Source of the DNA: Streptomyces hygroscopicus
Lineage (GTDB): Bacteria; Actinomycetota; Actinomycetes; Streptomycetales; Streptomycetaceae
Reading direction: 5' to 3'
Length of the DNA: 64,000 bases
Assembly: GCA_002021875.1 (NCBI GenBank)
Contig: CP018627.1
Coordinates: forward strand, 6,634,001-6,698,000
Shown one piece after another: positions 8,255 through 17,841 of the stretch. Both the position numbers and the translations under genes were made by a program. Positions within the stretch are counted from its first letter, which is position 1; every line of letters starts with the position of its first letter. The notes under the pieces are model-generated. The model saw only the letters and a list, made by a program, of their open reading frames with translations, did not search any database and was not told the DNA's origin.

Positions 8255-11200
8255 CTAGCCAGCGCCCGGGTGCCCGACGCCCATGTGCGCAGCGCCCGGG
8301 TGCCCGACGCCCATGTGCGCAGGGCCCGGGTGTCCGGCGCCCACCAGGGCTCCGCTCTCCACGGCCTCGCGCTCCAGCATCCGGCGGAACGGCCCGTGGG
8401 CCGAGGCCAGTTCCCCGTACGTCCCGCGCTGGACGGCCCTGCCCCCGTCGAGCACGATCACCTCGTCCACCATGTCCAGGCCCGCCAGCCGGTGCGTGAT
8501 CAGGACGGTGGTGCGCCCCTGGGTCGCCGACAGCAGGTCGGCCGTCAGCGCGTCGGCCGTGGGCAGGTCCAGATGTTCGGCCGGTTCGTCCAGCACCAGC
8601 ACCGGGAAGTCCGCCAGCAGCGCGCGGGCCAGTGCCAGCCGCTGCCGCTGACCGCCGGAGAGCCGTGCGCCCTGCTCGCCGACGAGCGTGTCCAGGCCGT
8701 CCGGCAGCCCGTCCACCCAGTCCAGCAGCCGGGCCGCGGCCAGCGCCGCGCGAAGTTCGTCATCGCTCGCGCCGGGGCGGGCCAGCCGCAGGTTCTCGCG
8801 CAGCGAGCTGTCGAAGACATGGGCGTCCTGGGCGCAGAGACCGACGAGCCGCCGCACCGCGTCCCCGTCCAGGGCGGCGGCGTTCCGGCCCGCCAGGGTG
8901 TACGTGCCGCTCTCGGTGTCCAGGAAGCGGAGCAGCACCTGGGCGAGCGTGCTCTTGCCCGCCCCCGACGGGCCGACGACCGCGACCCGGCGGCCCGGTC
9001 GCAGCTCCAGGCCGAATCCGTCCAGCGCGGGGACGCACTGCCCAGGGTGGCGGGCGGTGATCCCGCGCAGCACCAGCGGATACGGCGCACCGGGCGCCTC
9101 CTCGCGCCGCGCCGCGTCGGGCTCGCGCACCGGAAGCGGCTCGTCCAGCACCTCGTACACCCGCTCCGCGGCCCGCCGCACCCGCTGCCGGTGCTGCACC
9201 GCGAGCGGCAGCCCCGCGACGGCCTCGAAGGCGGCGAGCGGGGTCAGCACCACGACCGCCAGCCACACCCCGTGGATCCGGCCGTCGGCCACGGCCGGCA
9301 CCCCCACCCACGCCGCGGCCGCCACGGTCAGCCCGCAGACCAGTGCGGACAGCCCGGCACCGGTGCCCGCGGCAGCCGCCGTCCGCCGGGCGATCCGGGT
9401 GAGCACCCCATCGGCCCGGCGCACCGCGTCCAGCCGACGCGGCAGCGCGCCCGCGACGGTCAACTCGGCGGCCCCGGCGAGCAGATCGACGACCTGCGCC
9501 GACAGGGCCCCGCGCGCCGGTGCCAGCCGACGCTCCGCCCGTCGCGCCAGCGCCCCGGACACGACGGGCACCGCGACCCCCGCCACCAGCAGCCCCGCCG
9601 CCAGCACGGCCCCGGCCTCGGGCAGCACCCAGGTGAGGAAGCCCACCGAGGCCGCGCCGACGGTCAGCGCGGTACCGACGGGCAGCAGCCAGCGCAGGAA
9701 GTAGTCCTGGACGGCGTCCACATCGGCCACCAGCCGGGAGAGCAGATCGCCGCGGCGCGTCCGGCCGAGCCCCGCGGGCGCCAGCCGCTCCAGCCGCCGG
9801 TAGACGGCGACCCGCAGCTCGGCCAGCACCCGCAGCACGGCGTCATGGGAGACCAGGCGCTCGGCGTAGCGGAAGACGGCCCGGCCGATCCCGAACGCCC
9901 GGGTCGCGGTGACCGCCACCATCAGATAGAGCACGGGCGGCTGCTGCGCGGCCCGGGAGATCAGCCAACCGGAGACGGCCATCAGCCCGACCGCGCTCAG
10001 CAGGGCGAGGCTCCCGAGCAGCAGCGCCAGCCCGAACCGCCCCCGCCCGCCACGCGCGGCGCCCCGCACCCGCCCCAGCGCGCCCCGGCGCGGACGTACG
10101 GCCGAGCTACGCGACGCGACCGAGCCGCCCGGCGCGGCCAGGCCGACCGGCGTGGTCAGGCCGACCGGCGTGGTCAAACCGTCCCGCGTGCTCAAGCCAT
10201 CCCGCGCGGTCAAGCCGTCCCCCACGGCCGGACCCTGCGACGCGGCCAACCCATCCCGCGCGACCGAGCCCGCGCCGTCCGCCCCCGTGCGCGCCTCGCC
10301 CAGCCGCCCGCCGGATTCGGCGTCCGCCGCCGGTTCCCGCGCGCCACCGGACACGACAGCCGATGATCGCTCCGAGCCCGCGTCAGCGTCCGGCGCGGAG
10401 CACATGGGCGGAAGGTCCGCGCCGGGCCCCGAGCGGAGGAGCCCGCCGTCGGGACCGATGGCGGGCCCACCCGCTGCCGAGCCCCCACGGCCCGGCACCC
10501 GCGCCACGTCGGCACGCTCATCCGTGGCCGGTGAGGCCGACGGAGACGGCGCCGACCCCGCCTCCGTGACCGCACCCGCCGCGGATCCGCGCACCGCAGT
10601 TCCGTGCACCTCAGCACACGGGCGCCCGGCGGCACACGCGACGGACAGGTGGGCGCCGCCCTCATCGGAGGCGGGCCGGAGCGAGACGGTCGGCCCCGGG
10701 CGCACGCCGCCCACCGCCGATTCGCGCCGAGCGGCCGGCAGGAGGACCGGTCCACCAGAAGCGTCGGGCCCCGGCAGCCGCAGCACGCGGTCGGCGAGAG
10801 GAAGCAGCGCCGGGCGGTGGACCACCAGCAGCACCGTGCGGCCCTCGGCCAGCCGCCGCACCGCCTCGACGACCGACGCCTCCGTCTCACCGTCCAGATT
10901 CGCCGTCGGCTCGTCCAGCAGCAGCACCGGCCGGTCGGCCAGGAACGCGCGCGCCAGGGCGATCCGCTGCCGCTGGCCCGCGGAGAGCCCGACGCCCATC
11001 TCGCCGAGCCGGGATTCGATCCCGTCCGGCAGCGCGGAGACGAAGCGCAGCGCGTCCGCCTCCCGCAGGGCGGCCCGTACCGCCGCGTCATCGGCGTCCG
11101 GCCGGGCCAGCCGGACGTTCTCCGCGATCGTCCCGGCGAAGAGATACGGGCGCTGGGGCACCCAGGCGATCTGGCGCCGCCAGCTCTCCGGGTCCAGCGC

Positions 11201-12412
11201 GGTCAGGTCGCGGCCCCCGATCAGCACCCGGCCCTCGCCCGGTGCCGCGAAGCCCAGCACGGCGTTCAGCAGCGTCGACTTTCCGGCACCGCTGGGGCCC
11301 ACGACGGCGACCGTCTCCCCCGGGCGGATCTCGAACGAGGTCGGGGCGAGGGACGGTTCGCTGCGCCCGGGGTGGCGGACCACCAGCCCGTCCAGCGTGA
11401 GCGCGGCGCTCCGGGCATCGGGGGCCGGCGCACCGCCCGTGTTCGAGGGCTCGCGCTCCAGCACCGCGAACACCTCGTCCGCCGCCGCCAGCCCCTCCGC
11501 CGCCGCGTGGTACTGCGCGCCCACCTGCCGCAGTGGCAGATACGCCTCGGGGGCGAGCACCAGCACCACCAGCCCGGTGAAGAGATCCATCTCGCCGTGC
11601 ACCAGCCGCATTCCGATGTCGACCGCGACCAGGGCGACCGACACGGTGGAGAGCAGTTCCAGGGCCAGGGAGGACAGAAAGGCCAGCCGCAGCGTCTTGA
11701 GCGTGGCCCGCCGGTAGTCGGCCGTGATCGCGCGGATCGAGGCGGCCTGGGCCTTCGCCCGGCCGAAGACCTTGAGGGTCGGCAGTCCGGCGACGACATC
11801 GAGGAAGTGCCCGGACAGCCGGGACAGCAGCCGCCACTGGCGGTCCATCCGGGACTGGGTGGCCCAGCCGATGAGCATCATGAACAGCGGAATCAGCGGC
11901 AGCGTGGCGACGATGATCAGCGCGGAGATCCAGTCCGCGGTGACGATCCGGGCGAGCACCGCCACCGGCACCACCACGGCCAGCCCCAACTGGGGCAGAT
12001 AGCGCGCGAAGTAGTCGTCCAGCGCGTCGATGCCCCGGGTGGCGAGGGTGGTGAGCTCACCGGTCCGCTGGGAGTCCAGCCAGCTCGGCCCGAGCCGGAC
12101 GGCCCGTTCCACCAGCCGTAGCCGCAGTTCCGACTTGACCGCCGCACCGGCCCGATGGGCGGCCAGCTCGGTCAGCCAGGAGACGACCGCCCGGCCGACG
12201 GCGACCAGCGCCAGCAGCCCCAGCGGGAGTGTCAGCGCCCCCACGTCCTCGCCCCGCTGGAAGGCGCCCACCACGATCTCGGCGATCAGCATCGCCTGCG
12301 CGATGACCAGACCCGCTCCGGCCAGGCCCAGCGCCACGGAGGCGACCAGGAAGAACCGGGTGGCACGTGCGTACCGCAGCAGCCGGGGGTCGATTGGTTT
12401 CACGTGAAACAC
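8255..12412 (-). CDS. cydCD: fused CydD-CydC thiol-reductant ABC exporter
   Basis: This 1385-aa protein joins two half-transporters. The CydD half has a transmembrane domain (about 15-320) and an ABC domain (about 340-560) with Walker A GPSGAGKST, signature LSAGQRQR and Walker B LLLDEPTANLD. The CydC half has transmembrane (about 800-1090) and ABC (about 1110-1350) domains with GPSGAGKST, LSGGQRQR and LVLDEPAEHLD. CydDC exports glutathione or cysteine-like thiols and is needed to assemble cytochrome bd. The halves are joined by about 240 residues of low-complexity linker. The C-terminus ends in 10-residue repeats (GHPGAAHMGV). The GTG start at 12412 overlaps a parS site; a second GTG at 12403 is possible. 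It follows cydB by 13 bp. Confidence 0.95.
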   Translation of the reverse strand: MFHVKPIDPRLLRYARATRFFLVASVALGLAGAGLVIAQAMLIAEIVVGAFQRGEDVGALTLPLGLLALVAVGRAVVSWLTELAAHRAGAAVKSELRLRLVERAVRLGPSWLDSQRTGELTTLATRGIDALDDYFARYLPQLGLAVVVPVAVLARIVTADWISALIIVATLPLIPLFMMLIGWATQSRMDRQWRLLSRLSGHFLDVVAGLPTLKVFGRAKAQAASIRAITADYRRATLKTLRLAFLSSLALELLSTVSVALVAVDIGMRLVHGEMDLFTGLVVLVLAPEAYLPLRQVGAQYHAAAEGLAAADEVFAVLEREPSNTGGAPAPDARSAALTLDGLVVRHPGRSEPSLAPTSFEIRPGETVAVVGPSGAGKSTLLNAVLGFAAPGEGRVLIGGRDLTALDPESWRRQIAWVPQRPYLFAGTIAENVRLARPDADDAAVRAALREADALRFVSALPDGIESRLGEMGVGLSAGQRQRIALARAFLADRPVLLLDEPTANLDGETEASVVEAVRRLAEGRTVLLVVHRPALLPLADRVLRLPGPDASGGPVLLPAARRESAVGGVRPGPTVSLRPASDEGGAHLSVACAAGRPCAEVHGTAVRGSAAGAVTEAGSAPSPSASPATDERADVARVPGRGGSAAGGPAIGPDGGLLRSGPGADLPPMCSAPDADAGSERSSAVVSGGAREPAADAESGGRLGEARTGADGAGSVARDGLAASQGPAVGDGLTARDGLSTRDGLTTPVGLTTPVGLAAPGGSVASRSSAVRPRRGALGRVRGAARGGRGRFGLALLLGSLALLSAVGLMAVSGWLISRAAQQPPVLYLMVAVTATRAFGIGRAVFRYAERLVSHDAVLRVLAELRVAVYRRLERLAPAGLGRTRRGDLLSRLVADVDAVQDYFLRWLLPVGTALTVGAASVGFLTWVLPEAGAVLAAGLLVAGVAVPVVSGALARRAERRLAPARGALSAQVVDLLAGAAELTVAGALPRRLDAVRRADGVLTRIARRTAAAAGTGAGLSALVCGLTVAAAAWVGVPAVADGRIHGVWLAVVVLTPLAAFEAVAGLPLAVQHRQRVRRAAERVYEVLDEPLPVREPDAARREEAPGAPYPLVLRGITARHPGQCVPALDGFGLELRPGRRVAVVGPSGAGKSTLAQVLLRFLDTESGTYTLAGRNAAALDGDAVRRLVGLCAQDAHVFDSSLRENLRLARPGASDDELRAALAAARLLDWVDGLPDGLDTLVGEQGARLSGGQRQRLALARALLADFPVLVLDEPAEHLDLPTADALTADLLSATQGRTTVLITHRLAGLDMVDEVIVLDGGRAVQRGTYGELASAHGPFRRMLEREAVESGALVGAGHPGPAHMGVGHPGAAHMGVGHPGAG
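8261..8344. repeat. 30-bp in-frame repeat at the CydDC C-terminus
   Basis: Two identical 30-bp units (8261-8290 and 8291-8320) and a partial third copy encode GHPGAAHMGV-type decapeptides immediately before the stop codon of cydDC. Unlike the other 3'-end arrays, these units are all upstream of the stop and extend the protein. Confidence 0.85.
10141..10230. repeat. 18-bp in-frame repeat in the CydD-CydC linker
   Basis: Five successive 18-bp units beginning AGGCCGACCGGCGTGGTC (the first two identical, then diverging) encode six-residue repeats such as GLTTPV and GLSTRD in the linker between the fused half-transporters. The period is a multiple of three, so the frame is kept. Confidence 0.85.
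12397..12410. other. parS chromosome-partition site overlapping the cydDC start codon
   Basis: An exact 14-bp palindrome GTTTCACGTGAAAC, the Streptomyces ParB-binding centromere site known to cluster around oriC. It begins inside the GTG start codon of cydDC (12410-12412) and its translation supplies residues 2-5 of the protein (Phe-His-Val-Lys). Confidence 0.93.
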
Positions 12413-12425
12413 ACCACCCGAAGCA

Positions 12426-13427
12426 TCAGTGGGCGGCGGGGATGTGCCGGGTACCGATGCGCTTACGGAAGACCCAGTACGTCCACGCCTGGTAGGCCAT
12501 GATCAGCGGCATCATGATCGCCCCGACCCACGTCATGATCTTGAGCGTATAGGGGCTGGAGGCCGCGTTCGCCGCCGTCAGGCTCCACTTCGGGTCCAGC
12601 GAGGAGGGCATGACGTCGGGGAACAGGGCGAGGAAGAGCATCGCGACGGCCGCCGCGATGGCCACCCCGGACAGCCCGAACGCCCACCCCTCACGCCCCC
12701 GCCGGTTCATGACCAGCGCCACGGCGAGCGCCAGGACGGCGATGACGACCGCCACCAGACTGCGGGCGTTCCCGCTGTCGCTCTGCGTCCAGACCAGGAA
12801 CGGCACCGCGACCACGACGGTGGCCAGTCCGAGCCCGGTCGCATACCGCCGTGCCCTCGTCCGGATGTCCCCGGACGTCTTGAGCGCGGCGAAGACGGCG
12901 CCGTGGAAGGTGAACAGCACCAGCGTGACCGCCCCACCCAGCAGCGCGTACGGCGTGATCAGGTCCGACGGACCGCCCGCGTAGTTCCCGTCCCGGGCGA
13001 TCGGCACCCCGTGCACCAGATTGGCGAAGATCGCGCCCCAGAGGAAGGCGGGCAGCAGCGAGCACCAGAAGATCGCATGCTCCCAGTTGCGCTGCCAGCG
13101 GTCCTCGGGGCGCTTGTGCCGGTACTCGAAGGCGACACCGCGCAGGATCAGGCAGACCAGGATGGCCAGCAGCGGCAGATAGAAGCCGCTGAAGAGCGCC
13201 GCGTACCAGTCGGGGAAGGCGGCGAAGGTCGCCCCGGCCGCCGTGATCAGCCAGACCTCATTGCCGTCCCACACCGGCCCGATCGTGTTGATCAGGACCC
13301 GTCGCTCGGTGCGGCCGCGGGCGAGCAGCTTGGTCAGCACGCCGATGCCGAAGTCGAAGCCCTCCAGGAAGAAGTAGCCCGTCCACAGGAAGGCGATCAG
13401 CAGAAACCAGAAGTCGTGAAGGTTCAT
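12426..13427 (-). CDS. cydB: cytochrome bd ubiquinol/menaquinol oxidase subunit II
   Basis: This 333-aa membrane protein has about eight or nine hydrophobic segments. The start MNLHDFWFLLIAFLWTGYFF, then LEGFDFGIG and GPVWDGNEVWLI, is diagnostic of CydB, the structural partner of CydA in the high-affinity terminal oxidase of the cytoplasmic membrane. It lies 15 bp after cydA and 13 bp before cydDC in one operon. The length is typical. Confidence 0.96.
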   Translation of the reverse strand: MNLHDFWFLLIAFLWTGYFFLEGFDFGIGVLTKLLARGRTERRVLINTIGPVWDGNEVWLITAAGATFAAFPDWYAALFSGFYLPLLAILVCLILRGVAFEYRHKRPEDRWQRNWEHAIFWCSLLPAFLWGAIFANLVHGVPIARDGNYAGGPSDLITPYALLGGAVTLVLFTFHGAVFAALKTSGDIRTRARRYATGLGLATVVVAVPFLVWTQSDSGNARSLVAVVIAVLALAVALVMNRRGREGWAFGLSGVAIAAAVAMLFLALFPDVMPSSLDPKWSLTAANAASSPYTLKIMTWVGAIMMPLIMAYQAWTYWVFRKRIGTRHIPAAH

Positions 13428-13442
13428 GATTCTCTCCGGCCG

Positions 13443-15059
13443 TCAGTACGCGAAGGTCAGCGGCTTGTCGGCGTCCTCGTCCTCGGCGGCGGCCCCGCCG
13501 TCCGGACTGCCCGGACCGCCCGGACCGCCCGGACCGCCCGAGGGCAGCCGCAGCTTCGGGTCCTTGGCGGGCGGCTTCTCGTCGGTGTCCGGTCCTGCCT
13601 TGGCGTACTTGGTCAGCAGCCGCACCTCGATCACCGCGAGCACCCCGTACAGCAGCGTGAAGACGCCGAGGGAGATCAGCACCTCGGTCTGGCTGACGCC
13701 GGGGGAGACCGCGTCGGCGGTCTTCATCAGCCCGTAGACCGCCCAGGGCTGCCGGCCCATCTCGGTGAAGATCCAGCCGAAGGAGTTGGCGATCAGCGGG
13801 AAGCCCATGGTGAGGATGCCGATCCGCCAGGACCAGGTGGACAGCAGCGGGCTCATCTCGCGCTTCTTGGTGAGCATGAGCCGGGGCACCTCGTCCTCGC
13901 CGGTGCGGAAGGCGGGTGCCAGCCACCGTTTGCGCCGGGTCGTCCACAGCCCGATCAGCCCGGCGACGAACGAGGTCATGCCGAAGCCGATCATCAGCCG
14001 GAAGCCCCAGAAGGTCATGAAGATGCTGGGGATGTAGTCATCGGGCTGACCGCCGTAGGCGTCGGCCTCCCGCTGGGCGATGTCATTGATCCCGGGGACG
14101 GCGTCGGTGAAGTTGCTGTGCGCCAGGAAGGAGAGTGCGGCGGGGACCTCCAGCTCGACGCTGTTGTGGCCCTTGCCGACATCGCCGACGGCGAAGATCG
14201 AGAAGGGTGCGGGCGCCTGGGTGTCCCACAGCGCCTCGGCCGCCGCCATCTTCATCGGCTGCTGCTCGAACATCACCTTGCCGAGCTGGTCACCGCTGAG
14301 CGCCGTGCCGATTCCCGCGATGACCGCGACGACCAGGCCCACCCGCAGCGAGGTCCGCATCGCCCCGATCTGCTTCTTCCGCTGCTCGCCCAGCTCCTCG
14401 CCGCGCTCCTGGCGGCGCTTGGCCCGCAGCAGATGGAAGGAGGAGATGCCGATGATGAAGGCGGCGCCGGTCAGGAAGGCCGCGGTCAGGGTGTGGAAGA
14501 CCACGACGAGGGTGGTGTTCTGGGTCAGCACCGCCCAGATGTCGGTGAGCTGGGCCTTTCCGGTGGCCTTGTCGATGGTGTAGCCGGTCGGGTGCTGCAT
14601 CCAGGAGTTGGCGGCCAGGATGAAGTACGACGAGAGGACCGTGCCGATCGAGACGATCCAGATGCAGGCGCAGTGGATCTTCTTGGGCAGCTTGTCCCAG
14701 CCGAAGATCCACAGACCTATGAAGGTGGACTCGAAGAAGAAGGCCAGCAGAGCCTCCATCGCGAGCGGAGCACCGAAGACATCACCGACGAAGCGGGAGT
14801 AGTCCGACCAGTTCATGCCGAACTGGAACTCCTGCACGATGCCGGTGACCACGCCCATCGCGATATTGATCAGGAAGAGCTTGCCCCAGAACTTGGTGGC
14901 GTGGAAGTACTTCTCCTTGCCCGTGCGAACCCAGGCGGTCTCCAGACCCGCCGTGATGGCGGCGAGAGAGATCGTCAGTGGCACGAAGAGGAAGTGGTAG
15001 ACGGTTGTGATGCCGAACTGCCATCGGGCCAGCGTCTCCGGCGCCAGAGCCAGATTCAC
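13443..15059 (-). CDS. cydA: cytochrome bd oxidase subunit I
   Basis: This 538-aa haem-bearing subunit starts at GTG 15059, placed 6 nt after GGAGAG (15066-15071 on the minus strand). The N-terminal RWQFGITTVYHFLFVPLT contains the conserved haem-ligand His, and the GRQPW motif of the quinol-oxidising region is present near residue 435. The protein reduces O2 to water at low oxygen tension using menaquinol. The C-terminus carries a GGPGGPGGPG run of repeat origin followed by an acidic tail. It is the first gene of cydA-cydB-cydDC, with a Rex operator just upstream. Confidence 0.96.
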   Translation of the reverse strand: MNLALAPETLARWQFGITTVYHFLFVPLTISLAAITAGLETAWVRTGKEKYFHATKFWGKLFLINIAMGVVTGIVQEFQFGMNWSDYSRFVGDVFGAPLAMEALLAFFFESTFIGLWIFGWDKLPKKIHCACIWIVSIGTVLSSYFILAANSWMQHPTGYTIDKATGKAQLTDIWAVLTQNTTLVVVFHTLTAAFLTGAAFIIGISSFHLLRAKRRQERGEELGEQRKKQIGAMRTSLRVGLVVAVIAGIGTALSGDQLGKVMFEQQPMKMAAAEALWDTQAPAPFSIFAVGDVGKGHNSVELEVPAALSFLAHSNFTDAVPGINDIAQREADAYGGQPDDYIPSIFMTFWGFRLMIGFGMTSFVAGLIGLWTTRRKRWLAPAFRTGEDEVPRLMLTKKREMSPLLSTWSWRIGILTMGFPLIANSFGWIFTEMGRQPWAVYGLMKTADAVSPGVSQTEVLISLGVFTLLYGVLAVIEVRLLTKYAKAGPDTDEKPPAKDPKLRLPSGGPGGPGGPGSPDGGAAAEDEDADKPLTFAY

Positions 15060-15099
15060 CTGAATCTCTCCTAACGGTCGTGCCTGCCCGCGAACGAGC

Positions 15100-15117
15100 T
15101 TGTGAACGTATTCACAT
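15100..15117 (-). promoter_or_regulatory. Rex redox operator upstream of cydA
   Basis: TTGTGAACGTATTCACAT matches the actinobacterial Rex operator pattern TGTGAAnnnnTTCACA exactly and lies about 40 bp upstream of the cydA start. Rex, an NADH-sensing repressor, is known to control cydABCD in S. coelicolor. A TTCACAA half-site (15116-15122) follows directly. Derepression at a high NADH/NAD ratio, that is oxygen limitation, is therefore expected. Confidence 0.9.
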
Positions 15118-15255
15118 TCACAAGCAATGATACGCACATGGCTTCGCCCCCTCCCACAGGGGGTGGGAGGGGGCGAATGGGGCACGTCTGGGTATGCTGC
15201 GCACCTTACGGAGGGGCCGATGGGCCCCTTGTGCGCCCAGGGGCTCAGGCCGGGC

Positions 15256-16335
15256 TCAGAGCTCCTTGCGGAACTCCTCCGCGGTCCGCAGGAAGATCTC
15301 GTTCGCCTCGCGCTCGCCGATTGTCACCCGCACTCCCTCACCCGGGAACGGACGGATCACCACGCCCGCCGCCTCGCACACCGCCGCGAAGTCGAGCGTC
15401 CGCTCCCCCAGCCGCAGCCAGACGAAGTTCGCCTGGCAGTCCGGGACCGTCCACCCCTGGGCGGTCAGCGCCTCCCACACCCGGCCCCGCTCGGTGACCA
15501 GCGCGTCCACCCGTTCCCGCAGCGCGTCCTCGCTGCGCAGCGAGGCCACCGCCGCGTCCTGGGCGAGCTGGCTGACGCCGAACGGCACCGCGGTCTTGCG
15601 CAGCGCCGCCGCCACCGGCTCATGGGCGATCGCGTAGCCGACCCGCAGCCCCGCCAGGCCGTACGCCTTGGAGAAGGTGCGCAGCACACAGACGTTCGGC
15701 CGGTCGCGGTAGAGGTCGACGCCGTTGGGGACCCGCTCGTCCCGGATGAACTCGTTGTACGCCTCGTCCAGCACCACCAGCACATCGGACGGCACCCGGT
15801 CCAGGAACCGCTCCAGCTCGGCCCGGCGCACGACGGTGCTGGTCGGATTGTTGGGGTTACAGACGAAAATCAGCCGGGTGCGGTCGGTGATCGCATCGGC
15901 CATCGCGTCCAGATCGTGGACCTCGGCATCGGTCAGCGGAACCTGCACCGAGGTCGCGCCCGCGATCTGAGTGATGATCGGATATGCCTCGAAGGACCGC
16001 CAGGCGTAGATCACCTCATCGCCCGGCCCCGCCGTGGACTGGACCAGTTGCTGGGCCATGCCGACCGAACCGGTCCCGGTGGCCAGATGCTCCAGCGGCA
16101 CCTCGAAGCGCTCCGCGAGCTCGGCGATCAGCGCGGTGCAGGCGAGGTCCGGGTAGCGGTTCAAGGACGCGGCGGCGTCCGCCACGGTCTCCAGCACCCC
16201 GGCCAGCGGCGGATAGGGGTTCTCGTTGGAGGACAGCTTGAAGGCCAGGGGACCCCCCGTGGCGGCCGGCTTGCCGGGCTTGTACGTCGGAATGCCGTCC
16301 AGCGCGGCACGCAGCTTGGGGCTCTTCTCGGTCAC
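15256..16335 (-). CDS. hisC: histidinol-phosphate / aromatic aminotransferase, class I-II PLP fold
   Basis: This 359-aa enzyme starts at GTG 16335, 7 nt after an AGGAGG site. It has [11 protein letters not shown] at the N-terminus, CNPNNPTS (PLP-contacting Asn), LDEAYNEF (Asp contacting the PLP nitrogen) and [15 protein letters not shown] with the Schiff-base Lys. This is the HisC family: L-histidinol phosphate and 2-oxoglutarate give imidazole acetol phosphate. It is not in a his operon, and Streptomyces usually carry hisC in one, so a second paralogue active on aromatic amino acids is quite possible. It is divergent from the LacI gene. Confidence 0.85.
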   Translation of the reverse strand: MTEKSPKLRAALDGIPTYKPGKPAATGGPLAFKLSSNENPYPPLAGVLETVADAAASLNRYPDLACTALIAELAERFEVPLEHLATGTGSVGMAQQLVQSTAGPGDEVIYAWRSFEAYPIITQIAGATSVQVPLTDAEVHDLDAMADAITDRTRLIFVCNPNNPTSTVVRRAELERFLDRVPSDVLVVLDEAYNEFIRDERVPNGVDLYRDRPNVCVLRTFSKAYGLAGLRVGYAIAHEPVAAALRKTAVPFGVSQLAQDAAVASLRSEDALRERVDALVTERGRVWEALTAQGWTVPDCQANFVWLRLGERTLDFAAVCEAAGVVIRPFPGEGVRVTIGEREANEIFLRTAEEFRKEL

Positions 16336-16740
16336 CGACAGTCCTCCTCGACCCATCCTGTCCCGGGCCGTGCACAGCGTTCGCACACGGCAATACTGCA
16401 CACCTTATGAGGATTCCCCCGTCTCGCGTACCCGCCGGGCGCCGCCGCGTACCCGCCCCCGGCGCCCGCGTACCCACCGGGGGGAGCGCCCCACTTTTCC
16501 GCGCGCGCCGGTGGCGAGCGCCGTGGCGCGCATCACTCGTGCAGGTGAGTTGAGACCTCTTCGAGACATGTATCAATCAGCAGGCGTGGATATGCCGGGG
16601 GCGACCAGAGGCCCGGTGAATCCTTCAACTGGCTTCACTTCCAAGGGAATTGAGGGGGGCGTTCATGCAGAAACGTGCCTTCCGAATACCGATGGCGGAA
16701 TCGCGCAACCCTCCCACCCGAGCCCTACTATCGGCTGGCC
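16336..16740. other. 400-bp divergent intergenic region
   Basis: Holds the promoters of the aminotransferase and LacI genes. A good ribosome-site/ATG pair at 16652-16667 (GAGGGGGG, 6 nt, ATG) opens a frame beginning MQKRAFRIPM that runs into the LacI coding region in another frame. It could be a short leader peptide, but there is no other support. No clear LacI palindrome was identified. Confidence 0.35.
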
Positions 16741-17841
16741 ATGACAGCAGCAGGGAAGCACCAGGTGAGCCGGTCGGCCGGCCGCCGGTTAGGGCGGGCG
16801 GGCATCCGGGATGTGGCCGCCGCCGCCGGGGTCTCGATCACGACCGTCTCCGACGCGCTCAACGGCAAGGGCCGGCTCCCGGAGGCCACCCGCCGCCATG
16901 TCCGCGAGGTCGCCGAGCGGCTGGGCTACCGCCCGTCCGCAGCGGCCCGCACCCTCCGTACCGGCAAGTCCGGCCTCATCGGCCTGACCGTGACCACGTA
17001 CGGGGATGAACCTTTCACCTTCACCGAGTTCGCCTACTTCGCCGAGATGGCGCGAGCCGCCACCTCCGCCGCGCTGGCCCGCGGCTACGCCCTCGTCATC
17101 CTCCCCGCCACCTCCCGCCACGACGTGTGGTCCAACGTCGCCCTCGACGGCACCGTGGTGATCGACCCCTCCGACCACGATCCGGTCGTCACCGAGCTCT
17201 TACGCCAGGGCATCCCCGTGGTCAGCGACGGCCGCCCGGCCGGCGCCCTCCCCGTCACGGCCTGGGTCGACAACGACCACGAGGCGGCGGTAATCGGACT
17301 GCTCGACCATCTCGCCGAGGCCGGCGCCCGCCGGATCGGACTGCTCACCGGGACGTCCACCGACACCTACACCCGGCTGTCCACCACGGCGTACCTGCGA
17401 TGGTGCGAACGCGTGGGACAGGATCCGGTCTATGAGGCGTACCCGGCCCACGACCCTTGTGCCGGTGCCGTCGCCGCCGACCGGCTGCTCGCCCGCCCCG
17501 ACCGCCCCGACGCGGTCTACGGCCTCTTCGACCCCAACGGCACCGATCTGCTCGCCGCCGCCCGCCGCTACGGACTGCGCGTCCCGGACGATCTGCTGCT
17601 GGTGTGCTGCAGCGAATCGACCGTCTACCGCACCACCGAGCCGCCCATCACGACCCTCTCACTCAAACCCCGCCGGATCGGCACGGCGGTCGTACAGTTG
17701 CTCATCGACGCCATCGAGGGACTTGACACCGACCACCCCGTCGAGCAGGTCATACCCACCGAATTGATCGTGCGGACGTCGTCACAGCGCCGTCCGCCGC
17801 GTACGACGGTCAGCGCCCCGCGCAGCCGTGCCGGAGGCTGA
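16741..17841 (+). CDS. LacI-family transcriptional regulator
   Basis: This 366-aa protein has an N-terminal helix-turn-helix (about residues 20-65; GIRDVAAAAGVSITTVSDALNGKGRL, hinge RPSAAARTLRTGKSG). A periplasmic-binding-protein-like effector domain follows, with a C-terminal core containing RIGTAVVQLLIDAI. It probably represses a sugar-related gene set in response to a ligand; neither ligand nor target is evident from the neighbours. ATG 16741 is preferred because it directly precedes the HTH, though its ribosome site is weak. Its stop codon lies in a 22-bp two-copy repeat. Confidence 0.9.
   Translation: MTAAGKHQVSRSAGRRLGRAGIRDVAAAAGVSITTVSDALNGKGRLPEATRRHVREVAERLGYRPSAAARTLRTGKSGLIGLTVTTYGDEPFTFTEFAYFAEMARAATSAALARGYALVILPATSRHDVWSNVALDGTVVIDPSDHDPVVTELLRQGIPVVSDGRPAGALPVTAWVDNDHEAAVIGLLDHLAEAGARRIGLLTGTSTDTYTRLSTTAYLRWCERVGQDPVYEAYPAHDPCAGAVAADRLLARPDRPDAVYGLFDPNGTDLLAAARRYGLRVPDDLLLVCCSESTVYRTTEPPITTLSLKPRRIGTAVVQLLIDAIEGLDTDHPVEQVIPTELIVRTSSQRRPPRTTVSAPRSRAGG

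Noticed and set aside
7798..8499. Open frames of Pro/Ala/Arg repeats through the 22-bp array
   Set aside because: Repeat artefacts extending into the antisense strand of cydDC; no ribosome site.
16665..17009. Small gene MQKRAFRIPM... with a good ribosome site
   Set aside because: It overlaps the LacI HTH coding region in another frame and has no recognisable continuation; recorded only as a possible leader.
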